NCBI RefSeq assembly: GCF_900115085.1
Contig: NZ_FOVF01000009.1
Span: forward strand, 59,106-123,105
DNA length: 64,000 nt
Origin: Dokdonella immobilis
Lineage (GTDB): Bacteria > Pseudomonadota > Gammaproteobacteria > Xanthomonadales > Rhodanobacteraceae
Direction of reading: 5' to 3'
The number at the start of each line of letters is the position of its first letter. Position 1 is the stretch's first letter. Shown in pieces: positions 8,852 through 17,842 of this stretch. The notes beneath the pieces were generated by a model. It was not told where the DNA came from, made no database searches, and was given only the letters and a program-made list of their open reading frames with translations. The position numbers and the translations under genes were made by a program.

Positions 8852-10630
8852 GTGCGACTCATACTTGAAGGCAACGGCGCATCGCGCGGCATGGCGCTCG
8901 GGCGGGCTCGTCTCGAGCAACCGAGCCGCTTTCTCGTCGATGAGACGCCGCTCGAACAGGCCGAGGTCGATGCCGAAGTGCAGCGCATCGACGAAGCGCT
9001 GGCGACCGCCCGCGGTGAACTGAAGGCCCTGCGCGACAAGCTCGAGGGACCGCTGGCCCGCGAAGTCGCCGAATTCATCGATGCGCACAGCCTGATCCTC
9101 GAAGACCCCGTTTTCATTCATGGCCTGCACGAACTGATCCGGACCGGCCGCTACCATGCCAGTGCCGCGCTCAAGATGCAGCGCGAAAGCCTGGTCGCCG
9201 TGTTCGAGGCCATGGACGACCCCTACCTGCGCAGCCGGCGCGAAGACATCGAGCACGTCATCGGACGCGTGCAGGGCGCGCTGAGCCGCGAGTCGAGCGT
9301 CGAGGAACGCAAGATCGCGTCGCGCGTCGGCGAGATCCTGGTCAGCGACACGGTGGCGCCCTCGGAACTGGTCCCGCTGGCCGAACACGGCGTGCTCGGC
9401 TTCGTCTTGACCGCCGGCAGCACGCTTTCGCACAGCGCGATCCTGGCCCGCTCGCTGCGCCTGCCAATGGTGGTCGGCTCGCATGATGCGCTTTCCCACC
9501 TGCAGGACGGCGACCTGCTCCTGATCGATGGCGACGAAGGCCGGATCATCGTCCATCCGACTGCACAGGACCTCGCCGGCTACCGCCACTGGCAACGTGA
9601 GGTCGTCCAGCAGGACAAGCGCCGCGCACGCCTGCGCGATGCCGATACGCGGACCCGCGACGGCGTTCCCGTGCAGTTGTACGCGAATGCCGAGATGTCC
9701 GGCGACGTGGCCCAGGCCCGCGCCTACGGGGCCGCCGGCATTGGCCTGTACCGCACCGAATTCCTGTTCCTGCAACGCAAGGATGCGCCGGGGGAGGAAG
9801 AGCAGTTCCTCGCCTATCGCGACCTCGTCCTCGGCATGGGCGGGCTGCCGGTGACGATCCGCACGCTCGATCTTGGCGCCGACAAGGTCGACAGTGCCGG
9901 CCTGGTTCTGCAGGATGAACCCAATCCCGCGCTTGGCGTGCGCGGGGTGCGCCTGTCCCTGCGCACCCCGCAGCTGATGCACACGCAACTGCGCGCGATC
10001 CTGCGCACCACAAGCTATGGGCCCGTGCGCATCCTCGTGCCGATGGTCAGCGCCACCGAGGAGATGATCACGGTCCGGCGCATGGTCACCGAGTGCGCGA
10101 TGCAGCTCCGTTCCGAGGGCCATCCCATTGCCGACTCGTTCGAGATCGGCGCCATGATCGAGGTGCCGGCGGCAGCGATCGCGCTGCCGAGCATGATCCG
10201 CAAGCTCGACTTCGTTTCGATCGGCACCAACGACCTGGTCCAGTACACCCTGGCGGTGGATCGCAACAACAACGAGCTTGGCGCCCTGTACGATCCGCTG
10301 CACCCGGCCGTCTTGCGCCTCCTGGCGCACATCATCGCGGTCTGCAAGCGGGCCAGGCGTCCGGTCACGCTCTGTGGCGAAATAGCCGGTGACGTGCATT
10401 TCACGGCCATGCTTATCGCACTCGGACTGACCGAATTCAGCATGCATCCCGGCCTGCTGCTCGAGGTCCGCGAAGCCGTCAATGCCATCGACGCCGAGGC
10501 CGTACGCAAGGTGGCCCCCGTCCTGCTCCGCGCCTCGGGGCGCGAGAGCATCCGCAAGGTCGTCGAGCGCATGCGTGCGCAGAGCCGTCCGATTGTGGAA
10601 AATACCGACCTCGTCAGCATCCCGCCCTAG
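8852..10630 (+). CDS. ptsI: Phosphoenolpyruvate-protein phosphotransferase (Enzyme I)
   Basis: Takes phosphate from PEP and passes it to HPr. The 592-residue protein begins with GTG at 8852 after an AAGGAGAAGG ribosome-binding region. The active His194 lies in the swivelling domain (GSTLSHSAILAR); the C-terminal TIM barrel has GLYRTEFLF near residue 307 and PEP-site motifs such as NDLVQYTLAVDRNNNE. No GAF domain precedes it, so it is the PtsI and not the PtsP type. It closes the conserved plus-strand block; the accessory oxygenase gene starts 41 bp later. Confidence 0.95.
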   Translation: MRLILEGNGASRGMALGRARLEQPSRFLVDETPLEQAEVDAEVQRIDEALATARGELKALRDKLEGPLAREVAEFIDAHSLILEDPVFIHGLHELIRTGRYHASAALKMQRESLVAVFEAMDDPYLRSRREDIEHVIGRVQGALSRESSVEERKIASRVGEILVSDTVAPSELVPLAEHGVLGFVLTAGSTLSHSAILARSLRLPMVVGSHDALSHLQDGDLLLIDGDEGRIIVHPTAQDLAGYRHWQREVVQQDKRRARLRDADTRTRDGVPVQLYANAEMSGDVAQARAYGAAGIGLYRTEFLFLQRKDAPGEEEQFLAYRDLVLGMGGLPVTIRTLDLGADKVDSAGLVLQDEPNPALGVRGVRLSLRTPQLMHTQLRAILRTTSYGPVRILVPMVSATEEMITVRRMVTECAMQLRSEGHPIADSFEIGAMIEVPAAAIALPSMIRKLDFVSIGTNDLVQYTLAVDRNNNELGALYDPLHPAVLRLLAHIIAVCKRARRPVTLCGEIAGDVHFTAMLIALGLTEFSMHPGLLLEVREAVNAIDAEAVRKVAPVLLRASGRESIRKVVERMRAQSRPIVENTDLVSIPP

Positions 10631-10671
10631 CGCGCAAGCAGCACGCTCCGCGCCCAAACCGATCCCAGAAG

Positions 10672-11616
10672 ATGCCCGCAACCCTTGACCACCTGATCAG
10701 TTCGCGTGTCCGTACGCATGCTGATGAACACGCTGCCCGGTTCGCCCGGCGCGAACCGTTCCGTCATGTCGTCATCGACGATTTCCTGGCCGGCCCATTC
10801 GCCGATCGCCTGCTTGCGGAGTTCCCGGCCTTCGAGCGCGGCAACGCCCGCAACGAAGCCGGCGAGCTCGGCAGCAAATCGACCGTCGAGCGCATCCGTG
10901 AACTTGGCCATGCCTACGCCGATCTCGACGACCTTATCCAGTCGGCCGAATTCCTCGCCCTCCTCGGCACACTGACCGGCGTCGATGACCTTCTCTACGA
11001 TCCCTGGTACTTCGGCGGTGGTACCCACGAGAACCGGGCCGGACAGGACCTCGACCCGCACGTCGACTTCAACCGACACCCGATCGAGAACTGGCACCGG
11101 CGCCTGAACCTGATCATCTACCTGAATCCCGAGTGGGAGGATGCCTGGGGCGGCTCGCTCGAGCTGCACGACGATCCGCGCTCGCCGGACAACCGGGTCC
11201 GCCTGATCACCCCGCTCTTCAACCGCTGCGTGATCTTCGAAACCACGGAGACCAGTTGGCATGGGTTTGCCCGAATCGTCCTGCCCGACGACAGGCGCCA
11301 CTTGAGCCGCCGTTCGATCGCCCTGTATTTCTATACGCGTGAACGACCCGCCGAAGAACTGGCCGACACGCATTCGACCATCTATGTCGACCGGCCACTG
11401 CCCGACCATTTCAAGCCGGGCACCGTATTGAGCGACGCCGACGTCGAGGAACTGCGCACCCTGCTGGCACGCCGCGACCAGCACAACCAGCGCCTCTACC
11501 GTGACATCACGCGGCTCAACACCGAACTTGAGCAAGCCAGCGCCGCACTCAATGCCGGGCGCCTGGGACGCCTGCGCTTTTTTGTCCAGCGCCTGCGCAG
11601 GAAGCTCAAATTTTGA
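10672..11616 (+). CDS. 2OG-Fe(II) oxygenase (prolyl-4-hydroxylase-like), copy 1
   Basis: Predicted cytosolic non-haem iron dioxygenase of the P4H-like 2OG-FeII_Oxy_3 type. The 314-residue protein has the iron triad His130-x-Asp132 (LDPHVDFN) and His197 (SWHGF), and the 2OG-binding Arg in SRRSIALYFYTRE (213-214). A GGGTHENR motif precedes the triad. Residues from about 255 form a charged helical or coiled-coil tail ending in a basic stretch (RRKLKF), which may bind membrane or a partner. It is a clear paralogue of the protein at 15197-16453. The substrate is unknown; the setting suggests a glycan or a glycan-modifying protein. Its stop overlaps the next start. Confidence 0.85.
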   Translation: MPATLDHLISSRVRTHADEHAARFARREPFRHVVIDDFLAGPFADRLLAEFPAFERGNARNEAGELGSKSTVERIRELGHAYADLDDLIQSAEFLALLGTLTGVDDLLYDPWYFGGGTHENRAGQDLDPHVDFNRHPIENWHRRLNLIIYLNPEWEDAWGGSLELHDDPRSPDNRVRLITPLFNRCVIFETTETSWHGFARIVLPDDRRHLSRRSIALYFYTRERPAEELADTHSTIYVDRPLPDHFKPGTVLSDADVEELRTLLARRDQHNQRLYRDITRLNTELEQASAALNAGRLGRLRFFVQRLRRKLKF

Positions 11617-13829
11617 AGGAGGCAGGCGACCAGACGCGACGATCCGGCCCGGCGAATCCGAAGCCCTCGATTCCGCTGGCCGTTGCTTTCTGGGCAGTCA
11701 TCTTTCCGGCCTGCGTCATCCCGAATGAGATGGCCCTGCAGGACGTGGCCATGCCCGACCTTCGCCTGGCGGGCATCTTCGGCACCCTGGCCCTGGTCGC
11801 GATCGTCTTTTCCCTGTTCGGGCTGTTGCGGCCGCGCCTGGCGACGGCGCTGGCCGTCGTCGTGCTGTCGATCATGCTGCTCGTGCGCTTCCTGTTCTAC
11901 GGACTGGCCGAGTTTTCGGGCTTCGGATTCACCAGTGACGTCTTCATTCACATGGAGGTCGAATCGGTCCGCGTTGCATGGGAGCAGTACCGGCTGATGA
12001 TCCTGGCCCTGCTCGGCGTGCTCGTCGTGGCCGCCGGCATCGTCATCCTGCTTGCCCGACGCATGGCGCGTCCGTCACGTCGGGTCGGCCTGGCCATCCT
12101 GGTGCCGGCCGCCGTCGTGGCGCTGACCTGCCACAAGGCCATGCCCGAGTGGATGCTGGCCGAATCCGCATACGAGTGGTACCAACCCAAGCGCCTCGAC
12201 ATGCCCGAGGCGGAACAGCAACGCTGGCGCAACAGCGGTCTGGTCAACGTGGATCTGAAGAAGAAGTCCGACATCACGGTTGAACCACCGGAGCATCCGC
12301 GCAACCTGATCCTGCTTTACATCGAGTCGGGCGGGCTGCGCGTTATCGACCCACCGAAGTACCCAAGGCTCATGCCCAACCTGGCCAGGCTCGTGCGCGA
12401 GCGCTCGCTCGTTCCTTCCATCCATGCCAGCAGCTACATCACGATCGAGGGCATCGTGAATTCGCAGTGCGGCACGTTGTTTCCGTTCGAACGCGACAGC
12501 GAATCGCTCACCGGGCTCGACGGTGCCGCGGAGGAAATGCCCTGCCTGGGCGATGTGCTACACGCGGCCGGCTACCGCCAGAGCTATCTCGGTGGCGCCG
12601 GGCTAAGCTTCGCCGGCAAGGGAAATTTTCTCCGTGCACACGGCTACGACAAGCAGATGGGCATGCGTGAGTGGGTCGAACAGGGCCTGAATCAGCGCCC
12701 AGGCACCTGGGGTCTGAGCGATGCGGACCTGTTCGAGCAGTCGTTCGTCGAACTCGCGGCGCTGCGCCGTTCGGGCCAACCATTCAACCTCACGCTGCTG
12801 ACCATCGGCACGCACTTGCCCGGGTTCTTCTATGAGGAGTGCTCGCCCTATGGCGCGGGAAACGAACGCTTCCTGAACGCGCTGCACTGCACCGACCAAC
12901 TGATCAGACGCTGGCTGGATCGTCTCGAGGCGGAGGGCTATCTGAAGGACTCGCTGGTCGTCATCACCGGGGACCACAACGTATTCCCGAATCCCGAAAT
13001 GCAACGCCTGTTCGGAAAGGATGCCATCGCGGACCGTCGATTGCCCTTCATCGTGCTCGGAGACGGCTCGAATGCGTCCAGCGATTTGGATGGCGCGGGC
13101 GTCGATCTTGCGCCGACCGTGCTGGACCTGCTTCGCATCAGGCATGACGCGCAATTCGCCCTGGGACGATCCTTGTTGAAGCGGGAGCCCAACCGAAACT
13201 ACTTCGTCTCCCGTTATATCGACATATTCAATAATGAACCCGTCGATCCCGCGCACGGCCCTTGCAGTGAGAACGTCGCGCCTTCGCCGCCCTTGAACAT
13301 CTGCGACAAGAAGAGCCTCCTCACTCTCTTGCGCATCCAGAATGCGGCGTTTTCTCGCCCCTCGGCCAAGCTCCGGTGCGAGCGCGCCGAACGAACCAGG
13401 ATTCTGATTCCCGACTCAATCGAGCAGCCGATGCGAATCCTCGTCGACGGCGTCGATCAGGCTTTGCGGTTCTCATGGATGGAACGTACGTTGCATGAGT
13501 CGATGCCCGGGCTCTACCTGATCGCATTCGACCAGGAAGGGAATTTGCTCCAGCGAAAATTCTATCCAGAGGAAGAGAAAAGCGCCTACTCGAAGCGGCC
13601 GATCGACCCCGACGGAACCAAGGGTATTCTTGCCGTGTGGCGCAGCACCAATCCTTTCGTTCGACCACCAGCCTGGATGCACGCGTCATCGCGAGCCAAG
13701 ACCGCTACCGCCACGCTTCTCGACACCCGCGGCACCGTCGCACGGCCTTTGAATCAGCACGCCAGCGACGCCGGCAGCGAGTTTGTCCTGGATCGTAATT
13801 CCTGCGATCTTATCATCTCGACTCGCTAA
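11613..13829 (+). CDS. OpgB/LTA-synthase-like membrane phosphoglycerol transferase (sulfatase fold)
   Basis: A 738-residue inner-membrane protein of the alkaline phosphatase/sulfatase superfamily. About five N-terminal transmembrane helices (residues 20-175) are followed by a periplasmic catalytic domain (about 225-525). Motifs resemble E. coli OpgB: EGIVNSQCG, CLGDVLHAAGY, FAGKGNFLRAHGY, TIGTHLPGF and ITGDHN. OpgB adds phosphoglycerol from phosphatidylglycerol to periplasmic glucans, so phosphoglycerol decoration of a glycan is the best guess. About 200 extra C-terminal residues lie beyond the catalytic domain. The TTG start at 11613 overlaps the upstream stop; no better ATG precedes the first helix. 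Confidence 0.78.
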   Translation: MKEAGDQTRRSGPANPKPSIPLAVAFWAVIFPACVIPNEMALQDVAMPDLRLAGIFGTLALVAIVFSLFGLLRPRLATALAVVVLSIMLLVRFLFYGLAEFSGFGFTSDVFIHMEVESVRVAWEQYRLMILALLGVLVVAAGIVILLARRMARPSRRVGLAILVPAAVVALTCHKAMPEWMLAESAYEWYQPKRLDMPEAEQQRWRNSGLVNVDLKKKSDITVEPPEHPRNLILLYIESGGLRVIDPPKYPRLMPNLARLVRERSLVPSIHASSYITIEGIVNSQCGTLFPFERDSESLTGLDGAAEEMPCLGDVLHAAGYRQSYLGGAGLSFAGKGNFLRAHGYDKQMGMREWVEQGLNQRPGTWGLSDADLFEQSFVELAALRRSGQPFNLTLLTIGTHLPGFFYEECSPYGAGNERFLNALHCTDQLIRRWLDRLEAEGYLKDSLVVITGDHNVFPNPEMQRLFGKDAIADRRLPFIVLGDGSNASSDLDGAGVDLAPTVLDLLRIRHDAQFALGRSLLKREPNRNYFVSRYIDIFNNEPVDPAHGPCSENVAPSPPLNICDKKSLLTLLRIQNAAFSRPSAKLRCERAERTRILIPDSIEQPMRILVDGVDQALRFSWMERTLHESMPGLYLIAFDQEGNLLQRKFYPEEEKSAYSKRPIDPDGTKGILAVWRSTNPFVRPPAWMHASSRAKTATATLLDTRGTVARPLNQHASDAGSEFVLDRNSCDLIISTR

Positions 13830-13833
13830 CCTC

Positions 13834-14955
13834 ATGCTTTGGATCGCAGGTACCTCTGTCTCAATAGAAGAAGGCGGCTACGCCAGCCGACTTCAGCAAC
13901 GCGCCATGCGCGAATGCGGAATCTCCAGCATCAACCTATCGATAGGTGATCAAACATCCCTCATGGGATGCATGCGCGTCATGGAGCATCTCGAACGCAT
14001 GACAGAGGGTGATGTGCTTGTATGGGAATACAGTTTGCTCGACTCGCTACTGACGAAGGACGCGTTCGCCGAGGACGACGTGCATGCGGCCCGACGAATG
14101 GCATGGCGACGCTTGATGGAGCGCAACGTGTCCACTTTCGTGCTGATGACGCCGCACCTCCAAAGCCCCACAACCCGAACGGCATGTGAAGACTTGATTG
14201 CTGCTGATGCCAGCGCATTCGGACTTTGCTGCCTGGATGTTCGCGAGCTGTTTGCATCCCTTGGGATCCACAATTTGGAGCCGCACTACCGCGATGATCG
14301 CCATCCGCGCCATGATTCGCCGGTGGTGGATGCCATCGTGGAGAAGGTCCTTGGCTATCTGCGCATTACCCATGGAACGCTTGCACCAGCCATCCCGGCA
14401 CCGCCAATGCCCGGGCGCGAGCAGCACTGGCGATGGTTGGATGCCCGCGAGCTCGCAAGGATGGCTGGGAGAAAGCCGAGGCAGTTCAGCAACTCATTCT
14501 TGAAAACGCAAGCCATCATCCTGCGAAGCGATGAGGCTATAGACGTTCCGCAAGCGAGTCGTATCGTAGCGTTGGGTGTCTTAAGCACACACGATTCGGG
14601 AGGAGCCTGGTGTGGGCATCCAGGATGCCCGCCCGCCTCGACGCGATTGCAGGCCGAGCTGGACTACTCGTTCCTTCTGCGCTCCACAGGCATTCTCTGC
14701 GTGCGCAGGGCAATCGATAAGGTCGCCTCAGCGCCTGCGTGGGCTTATGGACGAGGCACGTGGGCAGGTTATGGTCAAGCACTCAGCAGCGCGCCCGGTC
14801 GACTGCTGGTCTTCGGCATGCTGTATGAGCCCGCCATCGGGGTGCCTGTGGCCGATGCGAACGCGAACAGTGCGATGACCTCGCATTCCCGACCGAGACC
14901 CGCCTTGGTTGCACGGCTGCGGTGGCGACTTCGGAGCTTAATGGGCAGACATTGA
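13834..14955 (+). CDS. SGNH-hydrolase-like protein of unknown role
   Basis: A 373-residue protein beginning 5 bp after the OpgB-like gene, so probably co-transcribed. The N-terminal half looks like an SGNH/GDSL fold: GTSVS in the place of GDS (residues 5-9), an SIGDQTS segment, and DDRHPRHDSPVVD near residue 153 with a D-x2-H pattern typical of block V. The usual GxND block is not obvious (VWEYSLLD stands there instead), so catalysis is uncertain. The C-terminal 180 residues are unrecognised and end in a basic stretch. No signal peptide is seen. A line inside the gene (13981-14040) counts 50% GC, below the conserved flanks. Confidence 0.6.
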   Translation: MLWIAGTSVSIEEGGYASRLQQRAMRECGISSINLSIGDQTSLMGCMRVMEHLERMTEGDVLVWEYSLLDSLLTKDAFAEDDVHAARRMAWRRLMERNVSTFVLMTPHLQSPTTRTACEDLIAADASAFGLCCLDVRELFASLGIHNLEPHYRDDRHPRHDSPVVDAIVEKVLGYLRITHGTLAPAIPAPPMPGREQHWRWLDARELARMAGRKPRQFSNSFLKTQAIILRSDEAIDVPQASRIVALGVLSTHDSGGAWCGHPGCPPASTRLQAELDYSFLLRSTGILCVRRAIDKVASAPAWAYGRGTWAGYGQALSSAPGRLLVFGMLYEPAIGVPVADANANSAMTSHSRPRPALVARLRWRLRSLMGRH

Positions 14956-15196
14956 CCGCATCCGGGAATCCGCTAGCAAGCTTGTGCGCAGCAGCTGCTG
15001 CCGACTTCATCCCTCGAGGCAGCTGCGAAGGACACCCGAATCGACGGGCGCAGGTGAATTGGCCAGGCCAACGACCCGATACCGGGATTGTTCAAGGTGG
15101 CCCTGCACAAACGTCGCAACGGTCACGATGAACTTGCGATGATTCACGCGAAGGCTTCTCCCATGCAGATATGCGCTGGACTAGTGCAAGGCACAC

Positions 15197-16453
15197 TCAT
15201 TGCAGATGTGCCGAGAGGATCTTGAAGGCCAGGACTCTCTGGTCGCCGGGCTCTCCGGGTTTCGCCGGTATCCACGTTCTCGAAGCCAGGATTTCGAGTT
15301 CGATGTGGTTACCCTTGTCGACTTTGAGCGGCAACGTGAAAGAAGTGCGCGCGCCTGGAGACAGATTCTGCGTGTACTTCTCTCCAGCTATGGTGATTCG
15401 AAGTTCCTGGTCCGCGCCAAGCTGCGGAGGCACCCAGACTTCAATTACCAGGCTACTGGCCTTGCGCGTCAGTTGCAGGGCAGCGCTCATGGCTTCGCCC
15501 ACCCACCCGTCTGGCCACAGGCCTGTCACGCCACGAGGCTGGACCGCATAGCCCTGCACGGGGAGCCTCATCGAATCGCGGGCTTCCGACAGCGCATGTT
15601 CAAGGCTCGCAATCTGCGCTCCAAATTGCTTCTCCCGATCATAGAGGAAACGTAATTGCGTCCGCATGCGCACGAAGCGATTTCGCAGCTCTCTGATGTC
15701 CGCCTCGTCGAGTTCGCGGCCGGGTTTCCAGTCGAGCGTGTCCTCGGGGACATAGATGGTTGCATGAGGAGGCGCGGTCTCTGCGGCTGGGCGTTCGCGC
15801 GTATACAGGTAGATCGCGAAGGAGCGCCGCGATAGTTGGCGTCGCGACTCCGGCAGTTCGATCTTCGAGAATCCATGCCATGAGACTTCGTTCGTCTCGA
15901 AGATCACGCAGGTATTCATCAGCGGGGCAACACTCCTAGTCCGATTGTCGCTGCGGTCCCAGGGGTTGGAATGCAGCTCGAGCTGTCCGCCCCAATCAGC
16001 CCGCCATTCCTCGTTCAGATAGATGATCAGGTTTAGGCGTCGGTGCCACTTCGTGCGCGGGTGATAGTTGAAATCCACGTGCGCGTCCAGCCCCTGCCCA
16101 TGTCGGTTTTCATGGGTACCGCCACCGATGTAGTCGGGATCATAGAGCAAGCCGGGAATTCCCGTGACGCGCGAGACGTAATCGAGAAAGGCACTTGTCT
16201 GGATGTACCGATCGAGTTCCCGGTAAGCCTCTGAAATATCGCGTACATCCGTGCGCACGGCCTTTCCGCCCACCTGCCCCATCTCATTGAGAGCATTCCG
16301 TTCCTCGAAGCTCGGGAAATCCGTGCTCAGTGCGTGGCAGAGATCGCAATCGAGGAAATCCTCGATGACCACGAATCGGAACGGTTCCGCATTCGCGAAC
16401 TGCTGAGCGGCGTCTTCCCACTTTTGATGGACTCGCGGATCGATGACATTCAT
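15197..16453 (-). CDS. 2OG-Fe(II) oxygenase (prolyl-4-hydroxylase-like), copy 2, with C-terminal extension
   Basis: A 418-residue paralogue of the oxygenase at 10672. The catalytic residues are His125-x-Asp127 (LDAHVDFN), His193 (SWHGF) and Arg209-210 (SRRSFAIYLYTRE), again with GGGTHENR ahead. After a coiled coil (about 255-305) comes an added domain of about 110 residues that looks like a beta-sandwich (GLWPDGWVGEAMS, then alternating hydrophobic strands). The first copy lacks this domain. ATG 16453 is chosen since the region before it is low in complexity; the open frame extends to 16558. It is transcribed toward the SGNH gene, convergent with it. The substrate is unknown. Confidence 0.85.
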   Translation of the reverse strand: MNVIDPRVHQKWEDAAQQFANAEPFRFVVIEDFLDCDLCHALSTDFPSFEERNALNEMGQVGGKAVRTDVRDISEAYRELDRYIQTSAFLDYVSRVTGIPGLLYDPDYIGGGTHENRHGQGLDAHVDFNYHPRTKWHRRLNLIIYLNEEWRADWGGQLELHSNPWDRSDNRTRSVAPLMNTCVIFETNEVSWHGFSKIELPESRRQLSRRSFAIYLYTRERPAAETAPPHATIYVPEDTLDWKPGRELDEADIRELRNRFVRMRTQLRFLYDREKQFGAQIASLEHALSEARDSMRLPVQGYAVQPRGVTGLWPDGWVGEAMSAALQLTRKASSLVIEVWVPPQLGADQELRITIAGEKYTQNLSPGARTSFTLPLKVDKGNHIELEILASRTWIPAKPGEPGDQRVLAFKILSAHLQ

Positions 16454-16661
16454 GGGTTTTCCCGCGACTTCTTCTTGGAGCCGAATGGAATTGAATTGGG
16501 CTGGATCAATGGGATTGGTTTGGATTGGAGCAGCTGCCAGAGCCGGTTCGCCGTGCACCGAATCGCCCGCGATTCTGCGCGCCGCCGCCGACGCTCAAGG
16601 CTTGGAAGTCTTTTCGGGCACGTCTTCCTGCTGCCGGATATCCGCTGTTCACCCTCGCAAC

Positions 16662-17585
16662 CTAGCGACGAACAAGCCAGATGCTGCCTCCTCCAAATGC
16701 CCTGCCGTCAGGGTATGCCAAGGCTTCCTTCAGAAGTTCCCTGTGCCGCCAATAGGCATGGCTACACGAGAACGTGACTTCGAATGCTGTCGAGTACATC
16801 AGGAGCGCCCGCAGGAGGTACTGTTCGTTCCAGCTCCGATTCTCCGTCACGACCCAGTCATGTGGATAGTCGCTCGGAAGGAAGATGTCGTGAACGTGGA
16901 TGCGGACACCCGGATTCAGCCTTGGGAGGACTTCGAAGTACAGAAAGTTGACGTCGCTGCCGGTCTTGGCCACATGCGACGAGTCGATGAACAGAATATC
17001 ACCTGCCTCAAGTTGGGCGAACTCCGAAAGCGGAACATCCTGAACCTTCTTCTCAACAAGGCGATTCAGACCTGAGAATCCGTGACGCAGGAAGGGACGG
17101 GGATACGGTTCGATACAGGTGATATCCAGTCGATCATCGAGAAACCGGCGCTTCACGTCCGCAGCAAGCAATGTGGAATACCCTGAACCAACCTCAATCA
17201 GACGGCGGGGCTGCCAGGCGCGCAGCAAGACAAACATCGAGCGGGAGTCCAGCCAGCTAAATTGCGAATTCCGGGTATAAAACTGTTCGAGAACATCCGA
17301 GTCCTCGACGGTCTCAGGATAATCGTATTCCGGCAGGAATTTTGGAAAGTAGGACCCTAGAATCTGCCGATGGCTTGCTTCGTTGAAGTCGATCCCGAGG
17401 ACCTCGGGGTCCTCTGGCCAAATGCGTGCACTCTGCGCCTCTATCGAGTCTGGATCGACGACTGGCGAATAGAAATGGCCGTTGGGGTGCGCGGTTTGGA
17501 CTGGCACGTCCTCATGCTCCTTCGGTGACAATGGAATCGTCGCTGGAGGGTTACCTCCGAAAAATCGCTCTATCAATGCTTTCAA
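16662..17585 (-). CDS. Class I SAM-dependent methyltransferase (Methyltransf_24-like)
   Basis: A 307-residue predicted cytosolic methyltransferase. The SAM-binding motif I is LIEVGSGYST (residues 129-138), an acidic residue follows in TCIEPYP, and LFIDSSHVAKTGSD (198-211) and HVHDIFLP fit the small-molecule or sugar methyltransferases often found in polysaccharide loci. The start is uncertain: TTG at 17585 gives the longest form with a weak ribosome-binding site. It lies upstream of, and in the same direction as, oxygenase copy 2, so the two probably share a transcript. The acceptor is unknown. Confidence 0.72.
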   Translation of the reverse strand: MKALIERFFGGNPPATIPLSPKEHEDVPVQTAHPNGHFYSPVVDPDSIEAQSARIWPEDPEVLGIDFNEASHRQILGSYFPKFLPEYDYPETVEDSDVLEQFYTRNSQFSWLDSRSMFVLLRAWQPRRLIEVGSGYSTLLAADVKRRFLDDRLDITCIEPYPRPFLRHGFSGLNRLVEKKVQDVPLSEFAQLEAGDILFIDSSHVAKTGSDVNFLYFEVLPRLNPGVRIHVHDIFLPSDYPHDWVVTENRSWNEQYLLRALLMYSTAFEVTFSCSHAYWRHRELLKEALAYPDGRAFGGGSIWLVRR

Positions 17586-17842
17586 TTGCCACTCTCGATG
17601 TAATTTGATCGGAATCCATGTCCGAGAATTTCAGATGTGGCCCCAAGCCCCATACTGAGGCCTCCGAGTTGTGCATTTCCTCCGGTCGACTGGCGGCCGG
17701 ATCAGAGCGCACAAGCAGCCATGGAGTGGCACATCGAGGAAACTCGACCGCAGCCGGTTCCATGTCGGCATCGGAGGGGTGTTACGCTGATGGACTTGCG
17801 GGATCGATTGCAGCTACCGGATCGAATCGCCGGAAGGCAATT

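Noticed and set aside
8687..10681. 664-codon open frame on the minus strand
   Set aside because: It mirrors ptsI on the other strand and has a His/Gln/Arg-rich, domain-free translation.
14956..15196. Possible small gene or terminator between the SGNH gene and oxygenase copy 2
   Set aside because: Only short unsupported frames; a GCAGCTGC inverted pair has a long loop and no T-run, so I cannot call a terminator.
17586..17842. Short frames between the methyltransferase and the tsaB fragment
   Set aside because: No motif, ribosome-binding site or similarity to neighbours; probably leftover intergenic or decayed sequence.
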